DNA of 64,000 nt from an uncultured Parabacteroides sp. (GTDB lineage: Bacteria; Bacteroidota; Bacteroidia; Bacteroidales; Tannerellaceae). The DNA lies in the NCBI GenBank assembly GCA_949296075.1, contig CASFNG010000006.1:124001-188000 (forward strand). The letters run 5' to 3'. Both the position numbers and the translations under genes were made by a program. Below the pieces are notes generated by a model. It made no database searches. It saw only the letters and a program-made list of their open reading frames with translations, and had not been told where the DNA came from. Shown here piece after piece: positions 58,121 to 64,000 of this stretch (the first letter of the stretch is position 1; each line of letters begins with the position of its first letter).

Positions 58121-58501
58121 TCAGACCTTAAATGTATAAAACTTATTCGCCAAGAAATTGGCCATCGTATAGAAAACCATACCAATCAGATGGTTATAAT
58201 AGTGATCGATTGCCAGGCGTGCATTGAGTATCAACACCAACCCGTACTGCAAGGCATAGCAGACCACGAAAGCGATCGCGAAGCGGATGGCGCCTTTTGT
58301 CCATCCGGTCGCGCTGCCCCGGAAAGTCCATTGCTTATTCCAGACAAAACTGTTCAACAGCCCTGCCACATACCCCGTCAGGTTCGAGAGCCCTTCCCGG
58401 CACCCAAACACTTTCATCATTAGCCAAATGACGATCATCGTGATCAAGGTATTGCTCAACCCCACCACGCCGTACTTAATCGCTTGCTTTACCGTTTCCA
58501 T
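58121..58501 (-). CDS. GtrA family membrane protein
   Basis: A 126-residue protein with four TM helices: IKYGVVGLSNTLITMIVIWLMMK, NLTGYVAGLLNSFVWNKQWTF, IRFAIAFVVCYALQYGLVLI and HLIGMVFYTMANFLANKFYTF. The GLSNT and FxxNKxWTF elements mark the GtrA family, thought to help flip undecaprenyl-phosphate sugars. It starts inside the end of the preceding gene (26-base overlap) and stops 8 bases before the glycosyltransferase, so all three are co-translated. Confidence 0.9.
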   Translation of the reverse strand: METVKQAIKYGVVGLSNTLITMIVIWLMMKVFGCREGLSNLTGYVAGLLNSFVWNKQWTFRGSATGWTKGAIRFAIAFVVCYALQYGLVLILNARLAIDHYYNHLIGMVFYTMANFLANKFYTFKV

Positions 58502-59243
58502 CCTTATGCTTTATGATCTCCGCGATCTCCTCTTGTGTCAGTTCCCTCACGTTGGTGATCGAGATGAATTTATCAAGGAAATCCCCATACTGGTTACACT
58601 CATCGATCACCTTCTCCAACACGACGCGAATATCCGCACGGATGGGGAACAGCGCCACCAGCTCCATATATTGCTCGCCTACCGAAAGCCGCTCGATCTC
58701 ACAATCCGATTTCGGGAGGTAATAGGCGAACTCTCTCTCGATCGTCTGCCGTTGATACGCGAGAAATGGCTTGTAATCCTTGGAAAAGAGCAGCACGTAA
58801 AAGCGTAGTTTGTCCTCTTTTCCTCCCAAGCCGCTCGATATATAGATCTGTCGCTCCTCAGAGAGATCAGATTCCAGCGCTATTCGGGCATCCATCTGTG
58901 CCATGTACGCCCAATCCCGCAGCTCTTCCTCCGGATTACGGGCGTATTCCTGTATCAGACGATAGGCCCGAACGCTGCGCGACGTACCCAGTTGGGTGAG
59001 CAAATAACGCTTCTCGTCCAACGTCTTGTCCCCCTTGTCGAGCAACTCCCCGTAGATAGCCTCGCATTGCACTTCCGACAAGGGACGGGGTGGATCGTTC
59101 GCTTTCCGCAAACGCTCGGCGTACTTGAAATACCTCATTTGCAGCTCCAGCGGCACCCGTTGCTCCAATATATGGAAATGCCCCTTCTCCCGGAGATAGG
59201 ATTCCCGGAATCGCTTCAAGTCATCATCCTCTTCGTTTCTCAT
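58476..59243 (-). CDS. Conserved hypothetical protein, helical
   Basis: A 255-residue soluble protein with no signal peptide and no family I can name. It is strongly charged and mainly helical (ESYLREKGHFHILEQRVPLELQMRYFKYAERLRKAND, DERQIYISSGLGGKEDKLRFYVLLFSK). A short stretch near 100-140, RSVRAYRLIQEYARNPEEELRDWAYMAQMDARIALES, resembles a HEAT-like pair. It is first in an operon with gtrA and GT2 and overlaps gtrA by 26 bases, but its role there is not evident. A good promoter box lies 45 bases upstream. Confidence 0.7.
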   Translation of the reverse strand: MRNEEDDDLKRFRESYLREKGHFHILEQRVPLELQMRYFKYAERLRKANDPPRPLSEVQCEAIYGELLDKGDKTLDEKRYLLTQLGTSRSVRAYRLIQEYARNPEEELRDWAYMAQMDARIALESDLSEERQIYISSGLGGKEDKLRFYVLLFSKDYKPFLAYQRQTIEREFAYYLPKSDCEIERLSVGEQYMELVALFPIRADIRVVLEKVIDECNQYGDFLDKFISITNVRELTQEEIAEIIKHKDGNGKASD

Positions 59244-59287
59244 ACGTCTTCCCTTTCTTTATGACACCCCTGATCCATAAACAGGGA

Positions 59288-59295
59288 CAAAGGTA
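59288..59295 (-). promoter_or_regulatory. Promoter -7 box of the hypothetical-gtrA-GT2 operon
   Basis: Minus-strand TACCTTTG is an exact consensus match, 45 bases before the ATG at 59243. Confidence 0.6.
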
Positions 59296-59387
59296 ACTTT
59301 TTTCCCGGATAAATGCACCCGGACATAGCTTCCGCCTCATCTTCCCGCAAGGATCCGGACCATTCGCCCGTTCCTTCAGGCAACCCG

Positions 59388-60392
59388 CTAAAAGGTCTCC
59401 TCGTTCGCCATGCGCCACATATTAAGGAATGAGGCTTTCGTGATCTCCACCACCTTGTCCCAATTGATCCGCTCGGCATGATCGCTCGGCTGATGGTAGT
59501 CCGGATGACCATCGGTATGATACCAGATGATCGGGATCCCCTTCTTGGCGAAAGAGCCGTTATCGCTACCTCCCACGGGGTTATCCCAAGGGCGGTAATC
59601 GGGTTCCAGCCTCAACGCATACTTCCGGATATCGCCACGCAGCCATTCCCCGAAAGCGGGATGCGACTCGGTATAGAAATAGACCACGTGATCGGGACGC
59701 GACTCATCGTTATTGCGCCCGATCATGTCGAAATTCAGGTATCCCTTGATCTTCTTAAGATCCGGGAACGCTTGGACAAACGCTCTCGATCCCAGCAAAC
59801 CTTTCTCCTCGCCGTCCCAGAAGGCGAAAATCACCGTCCGTTCCGGTCGCTCGCCCGTGGCGAGAAAAGCCCGGGCGATCTGCAAGACAGCGGATACCCC
59901 CGAGGCATTATCGTCCGCCCCGTTATAGATGCGGTCTCCCTCCAGCATCGGGTCGATCCCGAGGTGATCGTAGTGCGCGCCCACGATCACGATCTCGTCC
60001 GGGTTCTTTCCCTCTATCCTGCCCAGTATGTTATTGAGCTCCAGCCGCTGGTAGGCGTTGGTCCGCTTGATGGCGGCTATCGAGTCAGGATCTACCTGCC
60101 AGCGGGCGCCCTTTTTCTGCCGCTCTAAGTGGCACGCCTCGAAAGGGTGGTAATACGAATCACCCACGGGCTCTATCCCCAGCGAGCGCAGGTTGGCCAC
60201 GATATAATCCCCGGCGATCCGGCCTCCCCGGGTACCGGCCTCGCGCCCTTCCAGATCGTCATCAGCCAAGAAGCCGATATGCGCCTCGGCGGTGGAGCGG
60301 TTTATCGCGTCCAGCCCTCTCTTTTCCGGACTCTCAGCCCACAGGGCCGTGCCCAAGGCGAGCGACGCGCATAATAACGCTATCTTTTTCAT
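59388..60392 (-). CDS. M28-family metallopeptidase, secreted
   Basis: A 334-residue zinc aminopeptidase with a signal peptide (MKKIALLCASLALGTALWAES). The two-zinc site is clear: VIVGAHYDHLG (His140), YNGADDNASGVSAVL (Asp160), FWDGEEKGLLGSRAF (Glu195/196), GYLNFDMIGRN (Asp) and WYHTDGHPDYHQPSDHAERI near the end (final His). Length and order match M28 peptidases. It probably trims peptides or related amides in the periplasm; specificity is unknown. It has its own promoter with both boxes. Confidence 0.93.
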   Translation of the reverse strand: MKKIALLCASLALGTALWAESPEKRGLDAINRSTAEAHIGFLADDDLEGREAGTRGGRIAGDYIVANLRSLGIEPVGDSYYHPFEACHLERQKKGARWQVDPDSIAAIKRTNAYQRLELNNILGRIEGKNPDEIVIVGAHYDHLGIDPMLEGDRIYNGADDNASGVSAVLQIARAFLATGERPERTVIFAFWDGEEKGLLGSRAFVQAFPDLKKIKGYLNFDMIGRNNDESRPDHVVYFYTESHPAFGEWLRGDIRKYALRLEPDYRPWDNPVGGSDNGSFAKKGIPIIWYHTDGHPDYHQPSDHAERINWDKVVEITKASFLNMWRMANEETF

Positions 60393-60444
60393 CTCTTTAT
60401 TCTCCTTATTTCCTTAGTCATCCTGGCTTTTCGCCTTTTTTTCA

Positions 60445-60474
60445 CAAATGTATGGAAAATACCCGACATTCAAA
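60445..60474 (-). promoter_or_regulatory. Promoter of the M28 peptidase
   Basis: Minus strand: TTTG (60474-60471), an 18-base spacer, TACATTTG (60452-60445). Both boxes are exact matches. The leader is about 45 bases. Confidence 0.75.
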
Positions 60475-60498
60475 GAGCGGGGGTTCGGGTATGGGCAT

Positions 60499-60538
60499 AA
60501 AAAAAAGGCTTACCTGACCTGTTCGTCAAAGGTAATCC
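60499..60538 (-). terminator. Intrinsic terminator downstream of the 53-residue gene
   Basis: Minus strand: GGATTACCT (60538-60530) and AGGTAAGCC (60515-60507) pair with one mismatch around a 14-base loop, followed by eight T. It ends the transcript of the small gene at 60644-60805. Confidence 0.85.
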
Positions 60539-60549
60539 TCCTCCCTTTC

Positions 60550-60592
60550 TTATCTCTCACCCTACCGTGGATCTCACGGAGGTAAGAGATAA
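60550..60592 (-). repeat. Long 3'-UTR hairpin after the 53-residue gene
   Basis: TTATCTC (60550-60556) and GAGATAA (60586-60592) pair at the base, and inside CCGTG and CACGG pair around GATCT, with ACC/GGT between. It lies between the small ORF stop and the terminator, so the mRNA would end in two consecutive stems. Confidence 0.6.
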
Positions 60593-60643
60593 CATCTGAT
60601 TCATTACTTCTTACTTCTGATTCTCTCTAAAAAAACGGCGGAT

Positions 60644-60805
60644 TCAATTCTTATCCGCGTTTTGGCTCATCGCGCTTAACAAGCGACGGATCTCCGCGTT
60701 TAATTGCTGACTCATAGCGCCATTCCCGGCAGATTGATAACGATCCGCTTGATAACGCAGCATCGCTAACGCGCGAAAGTTTTTTTCATTTTCTCTCATC
60801 ATCAT
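60644..60805 (-). CDS. Small 53-residue protein, function unknown
   Basis: A short ORF (ATG at 60805; two more in-frame ATGs follow at once, so the first residues are MMMRENEKNF). The rest reads ALAMLRYQADRYQSAGNG and NAEIRRLLSAMSQNADKN; it is soluble, basic-polar and probably helical, with no signal or membrane segment. Support for a real gene: an exact -7 promoter box at 60891-60898, a leader hairpin, a 3' hairpin, and a strong terminator at 60499-60538, all aligned on the same strand. I do not recognise the family, and which of the three ATGs is used is not decidable. Confidence 0.7.
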   Translation of the reverse strand: MMMRENEKNFRALAMLRYQADRYQSAGNGAMSQQLNAEIRRLLSAMSQNADKN

Positions 60806-60822
60806 AATTTTTGTGTTTTTAG

Positions 60823-60842
60823 GCTTCCCTCGCTTGGGAAGC
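60823..60842 (-). promoter_or_regulatory. Leader hairpin of the 53-residue gene
   Basis: GCTTCCC (60823-60829) and GGGAAGC (60836-60842) form a perfect 7-base stem with a 6-base loop, ending 17 bases before the ATG. Confidence 0.5.
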
Positions 60843-60890
60843 GGGTTAATAATTCGCTAAACCTAAACAATCTCTCTGCTTAATGCACTA

Positions 60891-60898
60891 CAAAGATA
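60891..60898 (-). promoter_or_regulatory. Promoter -7 box of the 53-residue gene
   Basis: Minus-strand TATCTTTG matches TAnnTTTG exactly. The predicted leader is about 80 bases. Confidence 0.6.
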
Positions 60899-60990
60899 AG
60901 GCCTTTTTCCAAATAAATGCTATATAACATACTTTTTCAGCCTATTTTTCAATCTATTTATGACTTCAAAAAGTATATTAACGCATAATC

Positions 60991-61533
60991 CTATTCAACC
61001 TCTGTCAATTCTCCTGTCACGGAATCGATCACGAATCCTCGCACGATAATGTCAGAAGGGATCAAGGGATGACGGCGAATCTGCCCGGCCGTCTCGCGCA
61101 CGGAAATCTCAGAAGACTCAAAGCCGGAGAGCCACGACTCGAAGTCGATCCCGCAATAGCGGATCATGTCGATGCGCTCGCGGGGAATGCCTCGTTCCCT
61201 CATTTTCCCGATCAGCTCGGAGCCGTTCATATGCTTGGCCCCGCAATCGGTATGTCCGATCACCATCACCTCATTTACCCCCAACTCGTAGATCGCCACG
61301 ATCAGGCTCCGGATCACGCTTCCGAAGGGATGGGAGATGATCGCCCCGGCGTTCTTGATGATTTTCACGTCACCGTTCTTGATTCCCAAGGCGGCTGGCA
61401 GCAATTCCGTCAGGCGGGTATCCATACATGACAAAATGGCAATCTTCTTGTCGGGATACTTATTGGTGATATATTTCTCATATCCCCGACTTTTCACGAA
61501 ACCTTGGTTATACTTCACTAATTCGTCGATCAT
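60991..61533 (-). CDS. Beta-class carbonic anhydrase
   Basis: A 180-residue beta-carbonic anhydrase that hydrates CO2 to bicarbonate in the cytoplasm. The zinc site is Cys36, Asp38 and Arg40 in ILSCMDTRLT, with His94 and Cys97 in VIGHTDCGAKH. NAGAIISHPFGSVIRSL is the usual active-site helix start. The length is short for the family but fits the compact clade found in Firmicutes and Bacteroidetes. It starts 32 bases after the HAD phosphatase on the same strand and may be transcribed with it. Confidence 0.94.
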   Translation of the reverse strand: MIDELVKYNQGFVKSRGYEKYITNKYPDKKIAILSCMDTRLTELLPAALGIKNGDVKIIKNAGAIISHPFGSVIRSLIVAIYELGVNEVMVIGHTDCGAKHMNGSELIGKMRERGIPRERIDMIRYCGIDFESWLSGFESSEISVRETAGQIRRHPLIPSDIIVRGFVIDSVTGELTEVE

Positions 61534-61565
61534 GTTTTTCTTATATTTAGGTGGTTAAAATCCGA

Positions 61566-62342
61566 TCAAATCACGTTGAAATGCCTCAAGGCGTTCCATA
61601 TCCCGTCATCGTCCACGGAGTCGGTCACGTAATCGGCGGCCTCCTTAGCGTCGTCGCCGGCATTTCCCATCGCTACCCCGATCCCCGCATGGCGAAGCAT
61701 GGCCGCGTCGTTGCCGCCATCGCCAAAGGCCATTGTCTCATCCAAGGTGATCCCGAAATATTCGATCATCTTGTCGATCCCCACCGCCTTGCTGCTTCCC
61801 TTCGGGACAACATCAGCGAACAGCGGGTTCCAGCGTGTCGCCTCGCAATGGGGCAAGACAGACAGGATACGTTCTTCGCGGCTGACCGGGAAAAAGGCGA
61901 TCAGCTGGTAAACAGGCTTGCCCCCGTTCTCCCGGAGCGGACGAGACAGAGGTTCCGGGAAATGAATAAGCCCGAACATCTCTTCCACCGCCTTGTCCTT
62001 ATAGTTCAGATAGATACCATCCTCCTCCACCAAGGAGCAGGGGAATGGCTCCTCTGTCTCCTGGTAGCGGATCAACGCCTGGATATCCTCGGCGGGAATC
62101 TCGCGTTTATAGATCACCCGCTCTTTCCCCACGAGGCAGTACCCTCCGTTCAAGGTGACGTACCCGTCAAACTCAAGATCCCCTAAATTATTGATAGACT
62201 GCAACTGCCTTCCGGTCGCGATGAACACCTTGATACCTTTTTCCCGAAGTATCCCCAAGGCGCAGATGGTCGATTCGGGTAATCGATGTGTGTTGAAACT
62301 CACTAACGTGCCGTCGATGTCAAAAAAGATCGCCTTAATCAT
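61566..62342 (-). CDS. Cof-type HAD-IIB phosphatase
   Basis: A 258-residue HAD hydrolase of the Cof/YidA group. Motif I is IFFDIDGTLVSF (Asp8, Asp10), motif II is VFIATGRQLQSI, the Lys of motif III is in VPKGSSKAVGIDKMIEYFGI, and motif IV is MAFGDGGNDAAMLRHAGIGVAMGNA. The C2-type cap lies about residues 80-185. It probably acts on sugar phosphates or flavin/PLP-type phosphates; the true substrate is not known. It heads a likely two-gene unit with carbonic anhydrase. Confidence 0.92.
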   Translation of the reverse strand: MIKAIFFDIDGTLVSFNTHRLPESTICALGILREKGIKVFIATGRQLQSINNLGDLEFDGYVTLNGGYCLVGKERVIYKREIPAEDIQALIRYQETEEPFPCSLVEEDGIYLNYKDKAVEEMFGLIHFPEPLSRPLRENGGKPVYQLIAFFPVSREERILSVLPHCEATRWNPLFADVVPKGSSKAVGIDKMIEYFGITLDETMAFGDGGNDAAMLRHAGIGVAMGNAGDDAKEAADYVTDSVDDDGIWNALRHFNVI

Positions 62343-62372
62343 ACCTACCTATATCCTTATCTTTTACGTACG

Positions 62373-62380
62373 CGAAGATA
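62373..62380 (-). promoter_or_regulatory. Possible -7 box of the HAD-carbonic anhydrase unit
   Basis: Minus-strand TATCTTCG, one mismatch from the consensus, 30 bases before the ATG at 62342. Confidence 0.4.
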
Positions 62381-62463
62381 CATTTTTTTGCCACATTTCC
62401 ACCCTGCCTCATCCTGCATACATATTGTTGGGGCTTGATCCATAGCATGATCCGACAAGGCAC

Positions 62464-62499
62464 AAAAAAAGCGGTGTCTCCCTCAACGGGAGGCACCGC
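62464..62499 (-). terminator. Intrinsic terminator after pyruvate:ferredoxin oxidoreductase
   Basis: Minus strand: GCGGTGCCTCCC (62499-62488) pairs with GGGAGACACCGC (62482-62471) with one mismatch around a 5-base loop, then seven T. It is 39 bases past the stop. Confidence 0.92.
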
Positions 62500-62538
62500 C
62501 TCATATAGTCAAGTCAATTTAACGCTGTCCTTAAAGGA

Positions 62539-64000
62539 TCAAGCCTCTTCCGACCAGTTTTCGGCGGCCATGCGCTTGTAGCTGCGCAGACGCCATTTAG
62601 CGTTCTCCTCCGCGGCAGCGAACAACTCAGCGGCCTCTTGAGGATATTGCTTCATCACGGAAGCGAAACGAACCTCGCCCTTCAGGAAGTCCTGGAACTT
62701 GCTCCAATCCGGCTCCTTGCTATCCAGCGTGAACGGATTCTTGCCCTCAGCCTCCAAAGCGGGGTTGTAACGCCACAGGTGCCAGTAACCGCAAGCTACG
62801 GCCTCTTTCTCCTCGGCCTGAGACTTGCCCATGCCTTTCTTCAAGCCGTGGTTGATACACGGAGCGTAAGCGATGATCAAGGACGGACCATCATAAGCCT
62901 CGGCCTCGCGGATCGCCTTCAAGGTCTGAGCCTGGTCAGCGCCCATAGCGATCTGAGCCACATAGACGTAACCGTAGGTAGTTGCCATCAAGCCCAGGTC
63001 TTTCTTACGCACACGCTTGCCAGCGGCGGCAAACTTGGCGATAGCGCCTACCGGAGTAGCCTTCGACGACTGGCCTCCCGTGTTCGAATATACCTCGGTA
63101 TCCAATACCAAGATGTTGACATTCTTGCCGGAAGCGATCACATGATCCAAGCCACCATAGCCTATATCATAAGAAGCACCGTCACCACCGATGATCCATT
63201 GCGAACGTTTTACCAAGAAGTTGGACATCTCCTTGATCTGGGCGCAAAGCGGGCAGCCGTTAGCTATACCCTGCTCCGCCACGGCGATTACTTGAGGAGC
63301 CAGCTCCTTCGTCTTGTCGGCGTCATTCTGGTTAGCGATCCAAGCGGAAAGCACCTCTTTTGCCTCGGCGGGCGCTTTCTCATCGGAGATAATCTCGTTC
63401 ATCAATCTCGTCAAGCGGGCACGCATCTTCTCGTTGGCCAGCTCCATACCCAAGCCAAACTCACAGAAGTCCTCGAACAACGAGTTCGCCCATGCCGGAC
63501 CTTGTCCTTTCTCATTCGTGGTATAAGGTGTGGAAGGTACAGAACCAGAGTAGATAGAAGAACAACCAGTAGCGTTAGCCACCATCTCACGATCACCAAA
63601 CAACTGAGAGATCAACTTCACGTAGGGAGTCTCACCGCAACCTGCGCAGGCTCCAGAGAACTCAAACAATGGAGTGGCGAACTGGGAATTCTTCACGTTC
63701 GACTTAATATCCACCAAATGCTGCTTAGAAGAAACGTTATCGACGCAGTAAGTCCAGTTAGCGGCTTCAGGCAATTGACCTTCCAGAGGAACCATAGACA
63801 GAGCCTTGTTGCCCTTGAATCCCGGACAAACATCCGCGCAGTTACCGCAACCCAGACAGTCCAAGACATCAACTTGCATACGGAACTTCATCCCCTTCAT
63901 CGAGGCCGGAGCCTTTACGTCGATCATCGGGAAGTTAGCGCCCTTCTGCTCCTCATCGTTCAATACGAACGGACGGATAGAAGCGTGAGGACAAACGTAC
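62539..64000 (-). CDS. nifJ: Pyruvate:ferredoxin (flavodoxin) oxidoreductase, C-terminal part
   Basis: The gene enters from the right edge; the frame is open to position 64000 and the visible part is about 486 residues of a ~1,180-residue enzyme. It starts in the ferredoxin-like domain (VCPHASIRPFVL, then DCLGCGNCADVCPG with four Cys for a 4Fe-4S cluster). Next come CAGCGETPYVKLISQLFGDREMVANATGCSS and the thiamin-diphosphate domain WIIGGDGASYDIGYGGLDHVIASG with VLDTEVYSNTGGQSSKATP. The enzyme oxidises pyruvate to acetyl-CoA and reduces ferredoxin, the central fermentation step in anaerobic Bacteroidales. A TTG near 63963 is an internal codon, not the start. Confidence 0.96.
   Translation of the reverse strand, partial: YVCPHASIRPFVLNDEEQKGANFPMIDVKAPASMKGMKFRMQVDVLDCLGCGNCADVCPGFKGNKALSMVPLEGQLPEAANWTYCVDNVSSKQHLVDIKSNVKNSQFATPLFEFSGACAGCGETPYVKLISQLFGDREMVANATGCSSIYSGSVPSTPYTTNEKGQGPAWANSLFEDFCEFGLGMELANEKMRARLTRLMNEIISDEKAPAEAKEVLSAWIANQNDADKTKELAPQVIAVAEQGIANGCPLCAQIKEMSNFLVKRSQWIIGGDGASYDIGYGGLDHVIASGKNVNILVLDTEVYSNTGGQSSKATPVGAIAKFAAAGKRVRKKDLGLMATTYGYVYVAQIAMGADQAQTLKAIREAEAYDGPSLIIAYAPCINHGLKKGMGKSQAEEKEAVACGYWHLWRYNPALEAEGKNPFTLDSKEPDWSKFQDFLKGEVRFASVMKQYPQEAAELFAAAEENAKWRLRSYKRMAAENWSEEA

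Overview
The window reads as chromosomal DNA of a gut-type Bacteroidales bacterium, most likely a Parabacteroides relative; the genus is my inference. The basis is two SusC/SusD pairs beside family 92 mannosidases, lipoproteins with Bacteroidetes-style signals, and many promoters that match the Bacteroidetes -7 element TAnnTTTG. Almost every gene lies on the minus strand. I saw no tRNA, rRNA, insertion sequence, prophage or CRISPR array.

Layout. 1-2480: a Phe/Tyr biosynthesis operon (prephenate dehydratase, aminotransferase, DAHP synthase/chorismate mutase running off the left edge), preceded by what looks like a complete transcription attenuator with a Phe/Tyr-rich leader peptide. 2685-7224: a small lipoprotein, tex-ybaK, and a glycoside hydrolase lipoprotein. 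7367-13414: a heavy-metal RND efflux operon (small His/Cys-rich membrane protein, adaptor with a His-rich N-terminus, pump, TolC-like channel). 13548-15196: thi4 under a TPP riboswitch and a cytidylate-kinase-like gene. 15273-32574: a mannan or N-glycan utilisation locus of two tandem SusCD pairs and three GH92 enzymes. 32753-36798: a secreted plug-domain protein and two genes in A+T-richer DNA, one of them uracil-DNA-glycosylase-like.

37036-46301 is a second mannose operon: ManA-type isomerase, ROK kinase, fourth GH92, MFS transporter and GH38 mannosidase, transcribed away from an AraC regulator (46418). The working model is that the SusCD locus captures and imports mannosides, GH92 and GH38 enzymes release mannose in the periplasm, the MFS carrier imports it, ROK phosphorylates it, and ManA makes fructose-6-phosphate. 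After a GltS-type symporter (47480) comes an ABC transporter with two tandem, partly identical FtsX/MacB-like permeases (48935-54441).

54756-64000 holds a hydroxypyruvate-isomerase-like protein, a queuosine-precursor transporter behind a preQ1-I riboswitch, a GtrA/glycosyltransferase cluster, an M28 peptidase, a 53-residue small protein gene with structured flanks, a beta-carbonic anhydrase, a Cof-type HAD phosphatase, and the 3' part of pyruvate:ferredoxin oxidoreductase. The observations I rate highest are the Phe/Tyr attenuator, the 53-residue gene, the split of the four GH92 enzymes at one conserved loop residue, and the N-terminal extension on the ManA-type isomerase.
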